From: Anaerolineae bacterium
GTDB taxonomy: Bacteria; Chloroflexota; Anaerolineae; Anaerolineales; Anaerolineaceae
Direction of reading: 5' to 3'
DNA: 64,000 bases
NCBI GenBank assembly: GCA_013178095.1
Contig: JABLXK010000014.1
Location: 62,001-126,000 of the forward strand
Position 1 is the first letter of the stretch. The number at the start of each line of letters is the position of its first letter. The notes under the pieces are model-generated. The model saw only the letters and a program-made list of their open reading frames with translations, was not told the origin of the DNA and did no database searches. A program made the translations under genes and the position numbers. Shown piece by piece: positions 18,975 to 27,576 of the stretch.

Positions 18975-19439
18975 ATGAAAATCTACAGTCCTGCCTTTCA
19001 GGAAAAAATGCCGATTCCTGAAAAATACACCTGCGAAGGCAGCGATATTTCCATCCCGTTGGCTTGGGAAGATGTTCCTGAAGAAGCCATTAGCCTGGCC
19101 CTCATCATGGATGACCCCGACGCTCCCGCCGGCACCTGGGTGCATTGGGTGGTTTTCAACATTCCCGCTTCCGCCCGTGGTCTGACGGAAGATCAACCAA
19201 AAGAAAGAAATCTCCCCGGCGGCGGCCTGCAAGGCATCAATACCGGCAGGCGCACCGGTTATGCCGGCCCCTGCCCTCCCGGCGGTGTTCACCGCTATTT
19301 TTTCAAGCTGTATGCCCTCGATTGCGTTTTTCCTGCTAAATCGGGGATCACCAAAGAAGAATTGCTGGAGCAAATGCAGGGTCATATCTTGTCGAAATGC
19401 GAATTTTTCGGGACCTATCAACGAAAATCGTCGCGTTAA
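18975..19439 (+). CDS. YbhB/YbcL-type PEBP (Raf kinase inhibitor-like) protein
   Basis: The 154-residue protein matches the small bacterial phosphatidylethanolamine-binding protein family in length and motifs. These are DDPDAPAGTWVHWVVFNIP (about 35-53, the DPDxP anion-binding loop) and GYAGPCPPGGVHRYFFKLYALD (the GxxPPxGxHxY block, about 95-116), with no signal peptide. The biochemical role of bacterial members is not settled; anion or phospho-ligand binding is typical. A strong AGGAGG site precedes the ATG. It is followed closely by mscL. Confidence 0.9.
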   Translation: MKIYSPAFQEKMPIPEKYTCEGSDISIPLAWEDVPEEAISLALIMDDPDAPAGTWVHWVVFNIPASARGLTEDQPKERNLPGGGLQGINTGRRTGYAGPCPPGGVHRYFFKLYALDCVFPAKSGITKEELLEQMQGHILSKCEFFGTYQRKSSR

Positions 19440-19472
19440 GTAAATTGATCAAAAATCAGGAGAAAACAATAT

Positions 19473-19907
19473 ATGTTGAAAGAATTTAAAGAATTTGCCA
19501 TGCGCGGAAATGTGCTCGATTTGGCGATTGGTGTGATCATCGGCGGCGCGTTCGGGAAGATCGTGACTTCGTTGGTCAACGACATCCTCATGCCCCCCAT
19601 CGGGCTGCTGCTCGGCCAGGTTAATTTCGGCGATCTCTACATCGATTTGAGCGGCGGCAATTACGGTTCCCTTTCCGCCGCCCAGGCTGCCGGCGCAGCG
19701 ACGATTAATTATGGTATGTTCCTGAATACGATCATCGATTTCCTGATCGTTGCCTTTGTCATCTTCCTGATCGTACGCCAGATCAACCGCCTTCAAAAAC
19801 CAACCCCCAAACAGGCTGAACCAACCACGAAAGAATGTCCGTATTGCCTGAGCGCCATTCCCAAAAAAGCCACCCGCTGCCCCGCTTGCACATCCGAACT
19901 GAAATAA
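19473..19907 (+). CDS. mscL: large-conductance mechanosensitive channel with C-terminal zinc ribbon
   Basis: The 144-residue protein opens with the MscL signature ([20 protein letters not shown], about 2-21), the pore helix TM1 with its Gly-Ala pattern, a periplasmic loop (about 48-78) and TM2 (about 82-102). The channel opens under membrane tension to release solutes on hypo-osmotic shock. The usual C-terminal helix is followed by a rubredoxin-knuckle zinc ribbon (CPYC near 122-125 and CPAC near 136-139). This tail occurs in a subset of MscL proteins and may bind metal. A terminator hairpin lies just downstream at 19932. Confidence 0.93.
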   Translation: MLKEFKEFAMRGNVLDLAIGVIIGGAFGKIVTSLVNDILMPPIGLLLGQVNFGDLYIDLSGGNYGSLSAAQAAGAATINYGMFLNTIIDFLIVAFVIFLIVRQINRLQKPTPKQAEPTTKECPYCLSAIPKKATRCPACTSELK

Positions 19908-19931
19908 TTTCAGTAAATAAACATCTCCTTT

Positions 19932-19955
19932 AAGAACCGGCTGCGGCCGGTTCTT
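19932..19955 (+). terminator. intrinsic terminator after mscL
   Basis: AAGAACCGG and CCGGTTCTT form a perfect 9-bp stem with a 6-base loop, 25 bases after the mscL stop. The downstream T-run is weak (TTCTTATATT), so termination may be partial. Confidence 0.65.
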
Positions 19956-20037
19956 ATATTATGCAAATATGCGCTTCGCATAATTCGGAGTTAAATTGTC
20001 TTAATTATTCTGGATTGTATTGCAGGAAGGACGAATT

Positions 20038-21039
20038 ATGCGAAAAGAGGATTATCTGGATCTTTACCGGCAGATGGTTACCATTCGCCGCATGGAAGAG
20101 ATCGCCTCCGAACTCTATCAGAAAGGCGAAATCGGCGGTTTTCTGCATCTCTACATCGGCCAGGAAGCCGTCAGCACGGGCATCCTGGCAGCGCGCCAGC
20201 CGCATGATCGCGTTATCACCGCCTATCGCGATCATGGCGTAGCCCTGAATGCGGGCATCCCATTGAAGCACATCATGGCGGAATTGCTGGGCAAATCCAC
20301 CGGCGTTTCCGGCGGCAAAGGCGGCTCCATGCACCTGGCGGATACCAGCCTGAATTACTGGGGTGGTCACGCTATTGTCGGCGCTCATCTGCCCATCGCT
20401 GCGGGTTTGGCGCTGGCTGACTTGCTGGAAAAACGTGACAGCGTCACCATTTGCATGTTTGGAGAAGGCGCCACCAACATCGGTTTTTTCCACGAAGCTG
20501 TCAACCTGGCTAAAACCTGGAACCTGCCGGTCTTGTGGGTCTGCGAAAACAACCGCTACGGCATGGGCACCTCGCCGGAACGGGCTTCAGCCGTTTCTCC
20601 CATCATCCGCAAAGCCTGCGGTTATGGTATGCCGGCCTTCGATGTGGACGGCATGGATGTGCTGGCAGTCAAGGATATGGTTGCCGAACGGCTGCGGGAA
20701 ATCCGCGAGGGCAGCGGACCGCAATTTCTGGAAGTCTTCACCTATCGCTTTCGCGGGCATTCCATGGGCGACCCCGAAAGATACCGCACCCCCGAAGAGG
20801 TGAAAAAATACGTGGAACACGGGCCGATTGAACGTTATCAGAGATACCTGGTTGAAAGTCAAACCGGAACGCCTGAAGAATTGCAGAAGATTGAAAAAAA
20901 AGTGGATAAGGAGCTGGAAGAGGCGGTCAAGTTCGCCCATGAAAGCCCGGAACCGGCTGACGAAGCGCTGTTCGAACATATCTACGTGGATGAAGTGGAT
21001 GAAATCGAAGGGGCTGATGGAGGTGCAACATGGCAGTGA
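20038..21039 (+). CDS. pdhA: pyruvate dehydrogenase (acetyl-transferring) E1 alpha subunit
   Basis: The 333-residue protein begins MRKEDYLDLYRQMVTIRRMEE and has the E1alpha thiamine diphosphate block GEGATNIGFFHEAVNLAK...CENN (about 145-175) and the RFRGHSMGDPERYR phosphorylation-loop region (about 235-250). With E1beta it decarboxylates pyruvate (or a branched 2-oxoacid) and acetylates the E2 lipoyl arm. The ATG at 20038 is preferred over an in-frame TTG at 20020 because AGGAAGG lies 7 bases before it. It overlaps the E1beta gene by 10 bases. Substrate choice between pyruvate, acetoin and 2-oxoisovalerate cannot be fixed by eye; the family resemblance is to pyruvate/acetoin enzymes. Confidence 0.9.
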   Translation: MRKEDYLDLYRQMVTIRRMEEIASELYQKGEIGGFLHLYIGQEAVSTGILAARQPHDRVITAYRDHGVALNAGIPLKHIMAELLGKSTGVSGGKGGSMHLADTSLNYWGGHAIVGAHLPIAAGLALADLLEKRDSVTICMFGEGATNIGFFHEAVNLAKTWNLPVLWVCENNRYGMGTSPERASAVSPIIRKACGYGMPAFDVDGMDVLAVKDMVAERLREIREGSGPQFLEVFTYRFRGHSMGDPERYRTPEEVKKYVEHGPIERYQRYLVESQTGTPEELQKIEKKVDKELEEAVKFAHESPEPADEALFEHIYVDEVDEIEGADGGATWQ

Positions 21040-21999
21040 TCACCATGCGTGAGGCCATTTCTCAGGCGCTCTGGGAAGAGATGGAGCGCGATCCCAAAGT
21101 GTTCATCCTGGGCGAAGAAGTCGGCGTGTGGGGCGGCACCTATGCCGTGACCAAAGGCTTTCTGGATCATTTCGGCCCGGAACGCGTGCGCGATACGCCC
21201 ATCTCCGAAGCGGCCATTGTCGGCGCCGGTGTTGGTGCCGCATTGGCCGGCATGCGCCCGGTGGCGGAATTGATGACCATCAACTTCGCTTTCGTCGCTA
21301 TGGATCATATCGTCAACCAGGCCGCTAAGCTGCATTACATGTTCAACGGGCAGATGAAGGTGCCTCTGGTGATCCGCGCGCCCGGCGGCGGCGGCCGCCA
21401 GTTGGCTGCCACCCATTCGCAAACGCCCGATGCCATTTTTGCGCATTTTCCCGGGCTGAAAGTCGTCGCCCCCGGCACACCCGCCGACGCCAAGGGGCTG
21501 CTGAAAGCTGCCATCCGCTCGGACGATCCGGTGCTGTTCATCGAGAACGCCACCATTTACCAGCAGCGCGGTGAAGTGCCGGATGGCGATTACACCGTCC
21601 CGATCGGTAAATCGAAAGTGCAGCGCGCGGGGAAGCATGTCACGCTGGTGACCTACTCCAAGATGGTGCAGCCTTCCCTGCAGGCCGCCGAACTGCTTGC
21701 CAAAGAAAACATTGAAGTCGAAGTGGTCGACCTGCGCAGTCTGCGCCCGCTGGATATGCATCCCGTGATCGAATCTTTCAAAAAAACCAACCGGGCGGTG
21801 ATCGTTGAGGAGGGTTGGGAGTCTTTTGGGGTCGGCGCCGAAGTGGCCGCCCGCATCTATCAGGACGCATTCGATTACGTCGATGCGCCCATCCGGCGCG
21901 TGGCGCAAAAAGAAGTGCCCTTGCCCTATAACCGCCGGCTGGAGCAATTGGCGCTGCCGCAGATGGATGATATCGTCCGGGCAGTTCGGGAGGTAATGA
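21030..21999 (+). CDS. pdhB: pyruvate dehydrogenase E1 beta subunit
   Basis: The 324-residue protein (stop codon at about 22002-22004) has the E1beta pattern: MREAISQALWEEM, FILGEEVGVWGGTYAVTKG (about 26-44), DTPISEAAIVGAGVGAALAG, and the transketolase C-terminal domain with VEVVDLRSLRPLD (about 230-242) and VIVEEGW. It forms the alpha2beta2 decarboxylase with the upstream subunit. Its start lies inside the end of pdhA (10-base overlap) and its stop overlaps the pdhC start region, so the three genes are translated as a unit. The 5-base end uncertainty given here reflects that the final codons run into the pdhC ATG. Confidence 0.9.
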
Positions 22000-22003
22000 A
22001 ATA

Positions 22004-23260
22004 ATGGCAAAGATCATCGAAATGCCCAAGCTGGGCTTTGATATGGCCGAAGGCACCCTGATGAACTGGGTCAAAGCCGAAGGCGATAAAGTTGAAAAGG
22101 GTGAAACCCTGGCGGAGATCGAAACCGACAAAGCCACGGTGCAGGTGGAATCCAGCGAAAGCGGTGTGGTCTTCAAGCACCTGGCCGCTCCCAATGCCAC
22201 CCTGCCGGTCGGGGCGCCCATTGCGGTGATTTCCGCGCCGGGCGAAACGGTCGATTTGGATGCCCTGCTGGGCGGCAGTACCACCGCAGAGGAAAAGGAG
22301 AAAACGGAGGAAAAAGCACCTGCTTCGCCGGTTTCTGAACCGCCTGTTGGTCAAACCGTTGAACCGGAAACGCCGGCCGCGCCAGGTCCTGAATCCGGCG
22401 CTTCCGTAAAAGCCTCTCCGCTTGCCAAAGCCCTGGCACGCGATCGCGGGGTCAATCTTGCCGCCATCGCCGGCAGCGGCCCCGGTGGGCGCGTGGTTAA
22501 GCGCGACGTGGAAGCCGCGCTGGAAACCGCCAAATCGCCAGCCGCAGTTTCATCCTCAGCCTTTGCCCCCGGGCAGGATCGCGCCCTCCCCCTCAGCAAG
22601 CTGCGCGCCGCCATCGGCCGCCGCATGCAGGAATCCAAGCGCAGCATTCCGGCTTTTTACCTGACCCGCAGCATCGACGTGCGGGACTTGGTGAAGATGC
22701 GCCGGCAGATGAATGAATCCCGCGAAAAGGACGCGAAAATCTCGCTCAACGATTTTCTGGTGCGCGCCGCAGCCCTGGCGTTGCGACAATACCCCAACCT
22801 GAACGCCTCACTCGATGGGAATAACATCCTGCAGCATGGCGATATCAACATCGGTGTCGCAGTCGCCCTTGAACAGGGGCTGCTCACGGTGGTCCTGCGC
22901 AATGCGGACCGTAAATCCGTCGAGCAGATCGCCGCGGAGTCCGGCCGCCTCGTCCGCGCTGCCCGTGAGGGCAAGCTGCGCAACGAGGATATCGCCGGTT
23001 CCACCTTCACCATCAGCAACCTGGGGATGTACGATATTGAAGAATTCATCGCAATCGTCAACCCGCCGGAAACCGCCATCCTGGCCGTCGGCAGCGCCCT
23101 GGAAGTGCCGGTGGCTGTAAATGGCAGCCTGCAAGTTGGCTGGCGCATGAAAGCCACGCTCTCCGCCGATCACCGCGTTACCGACGGCGCTGAAGCGGCT
23201 CAATTCCTGCAGGCGCTGGCCCTCTTCCTGGAACAACCCTGGCGCTTATTGGTAGCTTAA
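22004..23260 (+). CDS. pdhC: dihydrolipoamide acetyltransferase (E2)
   Basis: The 418-residue protein has one N-terminal lipoyl domain (about 1-78) with the lipoylated Lys in EIETDKATVQVES. A Pro/Ala-rich linker follows (about 90-130), then a peripheral subunit-binding domain (about 135-172, ASPLAKALARDRGVNL...GRVVKRDV) and the trimer-forming catalytic domain (about 190-418) with the active-site ADHRVTDGAEAAQFL. It transfers the acetyl group to CoA and forms the complex core. No E3 (dihydrolipoamide dehydrogenase) gene follows; E3 must be encoded elsewhere. A strong hairpin follows the stop, ending the operon. Confidence 0.92.
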   Translation: MAKIIEMPKLGFDMAEGTLMNWVKAEGDKVEKGETLAEIETDKATVQVESSESGVVFKHLAAPNATLPVGAPIAVISAPGETVDLDALLGGSTTAEEKEKTEEKAPASPVSEPPVGQTVEPETPAAPGPESGASVKASPLAKALARDRGVNLAAIAGSGPGGRVVKRDVEAALETAKSPAAVSSSAFAPGQDRALPLSKLRAAIGRRMQESKRSIPAFYLTRSIDVRDLVKMRRQMNESREKDAKISLNDFLVRAAALALRQYPNLNASLDGNNILQHGDINIGVAVALEQGLLTVVLRNADRKSVEQIAAESGRLVRAAREGKLRNEDIAGSTFTISNLGMYDIEEFIAIVNPPETAILAVGSALEVPVAVNGSLQVGWRMKATLSADHRVTDGAEAAQFLQALALFLEQPWRLLVA

Positions 23261-23264
23261 CAGA

Positions 23265-23298
23265 AAAGCGTTCTCGCTGAAAACCGCGGGAACGCTTT
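23265..23298. terminator. bidirectional terminator between pdhC and the TspO-like gene
   Basis: AAAGCGTTC...GC pairs with GC...GAACGCTTT around an A-rich loop, followed by TATTTTTAAAA on the plus strand. It sits between convergent genes, so it probably ends transcription from both sides. Confidence 0.75.
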
Positions 23299-23321
23299 AT
23301 TTTTAAAAATTTTCGTTGGTA

Positions 23322-24092
23322 TCAGTTCTTCTTTTGGCTGGGGTTGGAGGCGGTGATCAACGCCAACATGTCGATCACCGTGATGGCGATTGCGCCGCCC
23401 CAAGCGGAATAATTCACCAGGGGCACATCCGGAAATTTCACCGCGATCCCCACCAGCGCCCACACCAGCACTAACACGTATTCGAAGGCGCGGCGCGTGA
23501 TGCTCATCACCGCCGAAATAATCACCACCGCAGCAACCACCACCAGGAACCAGATTTCCTCCGAAATCCCGAATCCATTCCAGCCGACAAAATCCAGCAC
23601 CTGTGTCACGTTGGCGATCGTGGCCACCGTGATCCAGCCCAGGTAAACGCTGAAAGGCACTTCCACCGCCCATCTCCAGGCCAGGTCCGGCTTGCGTTTT
23701 CCGATCTCCAATTTCTCAAAAATATTGATCAGCACGATCAAAAGAATGAACATGAACATCAATGCGAGCAGGAACTGCTGGTAATGGAATGATACCAGCC
23801 ACAGCACGTTGCAGGCATTGGCGGCAACGAGCCATGCATCCACTCGGGCAAATTTCTCGTTTTCGCGGTTCTTTGGCAGTGCCCGGTAAATACTGAATGT
23901 GATCAGTGCCAGGTAAATGAATCCCCAGATCGAGAAAACATATCCGGCCGGGACGAAATAAATGTCAAAGCTGTCCGAGATCTGTTTGGTGGTCAGGTTG
24001 TTCAGGGGTAAATTGACCGCCAGAAAGTTCACTGCCAGTACCGCGGCCAGGGAAATGAAATTGAGTATGATCGCGGTATTTATCTTTCTCAT
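23322..24092 (-). CDS. TspO/MBR-related tryptophan-rich membrane protein
   Basis: The 256-residue protein is almost entirely membrane (about seven helices). It shows TspO-family landmarks: VFSIWGFIYLAL (about 52-63), ANACNVLWLVSFH (about 91-103) and PFSVYLGWITVATIANV (about 150-166). Classical TspO is about 155 residues with five helices; this belongs to the longer bacterial group with extra C-terminal helices. TspO-type proteins bind porphyrins or related ligands, but the role of the long form is not established. It is followed on the same strand within an operon headed by a DegV protein and a DUF1475 protein (stop and start overlap by 4 bases with the latter). Confidence 0.75.
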   Translation of the reverse strand: MRKINTAIILNFISLAAVLAVNFLAVNLPLNNLTTKQISDSFDIYFVPAGYVFSIWGFIYLALITFSIYRALPKNRENEKFARVDAWLVAANACNVLWLVSFHYQQFLLALMFMFILLIVLINIFEKLEIGKRKPDLAWRWAVEVPFSVYLGWITVATIANVTQVLDFVGWNGFGISEEIWFLVVVAAVVIISAVMSITRRAFEYVLVLVWALVGIAVKFPDVPLVNYSAWGGAIAITVIDMLALITASNPSQKKN

Positions 24093-24448
24093 GCGCTTGC
24101 CTCCTCTCGGCTATGGCGGCCCATCCAGAACTTACTCCAACTGTTGCCGCTGGTCTGCAATGCCAGGAACGCGTAAACGCCGGCCGGGAAATTCCCCAGG
24201 ATCAGGATGGCCGCGGTCCACAGCAGCGCTTTCCACAGGTGCTGCTCCCGGTAGATCACCCAACCGCAGAAGAATATGAATCCGACGTACACGTCCACCA
24301 GCGAAACGATGCCCCAGGGATCGTTGAAGAAGAAGCTGCCGGCAGCCGCGAAATCTCCGCGTGTAAATCCGTAGATCAGGATTCCGCCCTGCGCCAGCGC
24401 GCCCAGCAGCGTGATGATTTTGGCGATTACCATCTTATGATCCTTCAT
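24089..24448 (-). CDS. DUF1475 family membrane protein
   Basis: The 119-residue protein has about four membrane helices and the conserved centre FFNDPWGIVSLVDVYVGFIF (about 41-60), matching DUF1475 proteins, whose function is unknown. The ATG at 24448 (MKDHKMV) is chosen because AGGTTAAC lies just before it; a longer frame would run into the DegV stop. Its end overlaps the TspO-like start by 4 bases, so the two membrane proteins are likely made together. Confidence 0.75.
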   Translation of the reverse strand: MKDHKMVIAKIITLLGALAQGGILIYGFTRGDFAAAGSFFFNDPWGIVSLVDVYVGFIFFCGWVIYREQHLWKALLWTAAILILGNFPAGVYAFLALQTSGNSWSKFWMGRHSREEASA

Positions 24449-24449
24449 G

Positions 24450-25289
24450 TTAACCTGCCTGAATGAATGAAAAACCAACCGCTCCCGGACCGATGTGCGA
24501 TCCGATTACGGGAGTCACTTCGCCCACCAGCGGTTTCTCCCCCTGCGGGACAAGATACGCCGCGTCGATCTTCAATTTATCAACCTTTTCCGGGGCGTGC
24601 GTATGCACGAATGCCAGCTCTTCGAGCTTCCCCTTTTCCTCCACAAGCTGCAGTAAACGGTGCTGCGATCCGGTGATGGTGCGCGTGCGTTCCAGTTCGG
24701 TCGCGCCGTTATTCATCTTGATGATCGGTTTAAGGATCAACAGGCTGCCTAACCCGAATTGCAGGTTCGAGAGCCGCCCGCTGCGTCTGAGAAATTCCAG
24801 CGTGGAGAGAACCGCGAAGGTATAAGTGCGTTTGGCTTTGTCGCCGATTTCCGCCAGGATGGTCTTGATTTTCTCGCCCGCTTCCGCCATGATGGCCGCC
24901 CGCCGTGCCAGCAGCCCGACGCCCATTGAAAGGTTGCCGGTATCCAGCACGTGCACCGGGATTTGTTTAATTCTTTCAGCCGCCAGCCTGGCCACGTCCA
25001 CCGTGTTGCTGAGCGTTTTGGAAATGTGCAGCGAGATGATCGCCTCCGCCCCGCTCTCAATCGCGCGGTTGAATGCGCCCAGGAATGCGTCGATCCCCGG
25101 AACGGCGGTGGTGGGATGTTTTTTAAATCCGGGCAATCCTTCGTAGAATTGCGCGCGGGTCATATCGACCCCGTCCAGGTAGCTCTCCTCGCCGATATTG
25201 ATGTACAGCGGCACCACCTGGATGCGATGCTGCTCGACAACCTCCCGTGGAAGGTCGGCTGTGCTGTCTGTAACGATGGCTATTTTCAT
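24450..25289 (-). CDS. DegV family fatty-acid-binding protein
   Basis: The 279-residue protein begins MKIAIVTDSTADLP, the DegV signature. It also has VPLYINIGEESYLDG, TTAVPG and SLHISKTLSNTVDVA (about 82-96), which line the fatty-acyl pocket, and LSTLEFLRRSGRLS. DegV/FakB-type proteins present fatty acids to a fatty-acid kinase (FakA); no FakA gene is in this window. The ATG at 25289 is chosen because GGGAGAACG precedes it directly. It is divergent from the PfkB kinase gene. Confidence 0.92.
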   Translation of the reverse strand: MKIAIVTDSTADLPREVVEQHRIQVVPLYINIGEESYLDGVDMTRAQFYEGLPGFKKHPTTAVPGIDAFLGAFNRAIESGAEAIISLHISKTLSNTVDVARLAAERIKQIPVHVLDTGNLSMGVGLLARRAAIMAEAGEKIKTILAEIGDKAKRTYTFAVLSTLEFLRRSGRLSNLQFGLGSLLILKPIIKMNNGATELERTRTITGSQHRLLQLVEEKGKLEELAFVHTHAPEKVDKLKIDAAYLVPQGEKPLVGEVTPVIGSHIGPGAVGFSFIQAG

Positions 25290-25440
25290 ATCGTTCTCCC
25301 TTTTATTTTCACGGGACCATCCGGGCACTTCTCCGTGGATTGACCGTGATCATTAATCCTATTTTAGTATATGACTTTTCTGTATTGTATAGATTTATTT
25401 TATGAAGATTATCAGTAAAATGTTAGAATAACGTTCAGCC

Positions 25441-26382
25441 ATGAACAACTCCAGGATCATCACCTTAACCCTAAACCCCGCCATTGACCTTTCGTTTGCT
25501 GTTGACGCTTTAACCGTATACGACAAAAATCTTGTCGATGAATCATCCACTTTCCTGGGGGGCAAGGGCATCAATGTCGCATTTGCGCTGGGAAAACTGG
25601 GCGACGCTTGCCTCGCTTCCGGCTTTATCGGCCGCCGTGAGCTGGTCTCCTATAGGCGCAAACTGGCCGCGGTTTCGGTGGAAGCGGATTTTGTCCCCGT
25701 CAACGGCCGCACGCGCGTCAATTACAAGGTGATGGATCGCAGTGTGAACAAGGACACCGAGTTCAACCAACCCGGTTTCACCGTTTCACCCGCCGCAGTT
25801 GCCCGCCTGGCGCGTAGCCTTTCCGCGCAAATGCCAGCCGCTGCCTGGCTGGCGCTCAGCGGCAGCCTGCCGCTGGGTGCGCCGGTTTCCATTTACGCCG
25901 ATCTTATCCGGCTGGCCGGTCAATCGGGCGTTAAAACCTGTCTGGATGCCTCCGGCCCGGCGTTGGTCGCCGGCCTGGCTGCCAGGCCTGCGTTGCTGCG
26001 CGTTAACCGCGCCGAACTGGAGCAAGCGCTGGGGCGCGATTTGAATGATCAGGGAACGCTGGCGGCGGGCATGCGGGAATTGATTGCCAGTGGCGTCGAA
26101 ATGGCTGTCATTTCTCTGGGAAAGGATGGCGTGATCGGCAGCGACGGCCGGCAAACCTGGCTGGCGCGCGTGCCCGCCGTCAAACCCCTCAGCTTGACCG
26201 GCGCGGGCGATACCCTCACGGCCGGCTGCTTGCATTGCCTGACGCGCGGGATGGCTTTCAGTGAAATGCTGCGCTTTGGCAGCGCGCTGGCCACAGCCAG
26301 CATCCTGAAAGCGGAACCGGGCGATTTCGATCCCGGAGATTTTTCCGGGATTTTCGAAAAGACCACTCTCCGGCAGTTATGA
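25441..26382 (+). CDS. PfkB-family hexose kinase (1-phosphofructokinase/tagatose-6-phosphate kinase type)
   Basis: The 313-residue protein begins ITLTLNPAIDLSF, the start of the FruK/LacC group. It has the sugar-binding GGKGINVAFALGKLG (about 39-53) and the catalytic C-terminal block LTGAGDTLTAGCLH (about 250-263, with the Asp base in GAGD). The expected reaction is ATP-dependent phosphorylation of a sugar phosphate such as fructose-1-phosphate or tagatose-6-phosphate; the sequence does not decide which. It overlaps the convergent downstream gene by 6 bases, so no terminator separates them. Confidence 0.88.
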   Translation: MNNSRIITLTLNPAIDLSFAVDALTVYDKNLVDESSTFLGGKGINVAFALGKLGDACLASGFIGRRELVSYRRKLAAVSVEADFVPVNGRTRVNYKVMDRSVNKDTEFNQPGFTVSPAAVARLARSLSAQMPAAAWLALSGSLPLGAPVSIYADLIRLAGQSGVKTCLDASGPALVAGLAARPALLRVNRAELEQALGRDLNDQGTLAAGMRELIASGVEMAVISLGKDGVIGSDGRQTWLARVPAVKPLSLTGAGDTLTAGCLHCLTRGMAFSEMLRFGSALATASILKAEPGDFDPGDFSGIFEKTTLRQL

Positions 26383-27405
26383 CGCGTAATAGCGTTTGAT
26401 CACGCGCAGCGCCCGCAAGGTCACCCACTTGCTGGGCGTTTTCTTTTCTTCGAAATCCACCAGCATTTTGCCATTGTAGGAATATTCCATCGGCCAGCGC
26501 CCCTGCGCGTCTTGCTTGCTGCAAACAAAATCCACCGCGTTTTTTAAGCGCGTGTCGCCGTTCAGTCCTAATCCCAGCAGTGCTTCCAGGATCTGTAAAA
26601 CGTCGGTGATGTAAAAAACCGGGAATCCAAATTTGAACCAGGAAGTGCTGGCTTTAGGCGCATAAGGATGCGGGTAATCCGCCGTAGCCGGGTCGACGCT
26701 CAATAAAAAATCCACGCAGGCATTGATCGCCTTTTTCATGGCCGGGCTTCGGCTGGCTTGCGGGATCTTGGAGAGCGCCAAAGCCACCTTGACCGCGCCC
26801 CACGCGCAGGGCTGGTGGTCGTTGGCCGAGCAAAGGAAACCAGGTCCGCTGATCCCGATGCGGTAATAACGGATCGGCGCGCTGGTCCCCTCCATGTCGG
26901 TGTAAGGATCGTTTGTTACGCTGCATGCCATCCACTCCGCGGCTTTTTGCAGCCGCGCATCGTCCCCCATTCCCAGGTCGCATAGTGCTGCGCACAGGTT
27001 GCCTTGCAGGCAGTGAATCGCCCCTCCCGGCGTGGCCGACATGCTGAACCCGCCGTATGACCCGCGCGCATGCTCCAGGAGATATTCGCTGGCCTTTCGG
27101 ATCGGTCCCACATCCGCTTTCATGCCCAATTGGGCTAAAAGCGATAACGTCCACACGATCGAAGTATATTTTGGATAGTAGCCGGGGCCGGGTTTCACCC
27201 AAAAACCTTCCGGCGCTTGCTGCGTCAGGATTTGCGCAACCGCTCCCGTTTGCAGTGCAGCGTTGTATGCTTCGCGCATCTCCGCGTCTTGCCCGGTTTG
27301 GCCGACTAGATCCCGCAAAGCCAGGTAGCGTATCGCGGGCTCGCCGTCATTTTTCTCCAGCAGCCAATCCAGCGCTTCCGGCTTGACCTGATCCATCCAC
27401 TCCAT
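26377..27405 (-). CDS. alpha/alpha-toroid (prenyltransferase/squalene-cyclase repeat-like) protein
   Basis: The 342-residue protein is built of helical repeats such as GYYPKYTSIVWTLSLLAQLG (about 94-113), GAIHCLQGNLCAALCDLG and FPVFYITDVLQILEALLGLG, with QGRWPME-type turns. These resemble the repeat units of terpenoid cyclases and prenyltransferase beta subunits. The catalytic DxDD of squalene-hopene cyclase is not seen, there is no membrane anchor or signal peptide, and the length covers one toroid only. No function is assigned. It converges on and overlaps the PfkB gene by 6 bases. Confidence 0.55.
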   Translation of the reverse strand: MEWMDQVKPEALDWLLEKNDGEPAIRYLALRDLVGQTGQDAEMREAYNAALQTGAVAQILTQQAPEGFWVKPGPGYYPKYTSIVWTLSLLAQLGMKADVGPIRKASEYLLEHARGSYGGFSMSATPGGAIHCLQGNLCAALCDLGMGDDARLQKAAEWMACSVTNDPYTDMEGTSAPIRYYRIGISGPGFLCSANDHQPCAWGAVKVALALSKIPQASRSPAMKKAINACVDFLLSVDPATADYPHPYAPKASTSWFKFGFPVFYITDVLQILEALLGLGLNGDTRLKNAVDFVCSKQDAQGRWPMEYSYNGKMLVDFEEKKTPSKWVTLRALRVIKRYYAS

Positions 27406-27497
27406 AATTCCTCCCGCTCTTTCATTCCAGTATCCATCTTTTCACCTGAAGGGGCAAGGTGGAAAAATTGGTAGCTTGTCGGACTCCTGAAAAGATC

Positions 27498-27547
27498 TTT
27501 ACACAATCTTCACAAAACCATCAATAATCCTTCACCTGGCGCCGGTA
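27498..27547 (+). promoter_or_regulatory. direct-repeat site for an OmpR/PhoP-type regulator plus -10
   Basis: TTTACA (27498-27503) and TTCACA (27509-27514) are spaced 11 bases, with a further TTCACC in the same phase at 27531-27536. They lie upstream of a TATATT -10 hexamer (27542-27547) that lacks a good -35. Eleven-base-phased TTNACA repeats are the usual site layout for PhoP-like OmpR-family regulators in Gram-positives. An OmpR-family regulator is encoded directly downstream at 28521, so autoregulated activation is the simplest reading. Confidence 0.5.
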
Positions 27548-27576
27548 TATTCAGCATACACAAACAGAGGTGAAAA

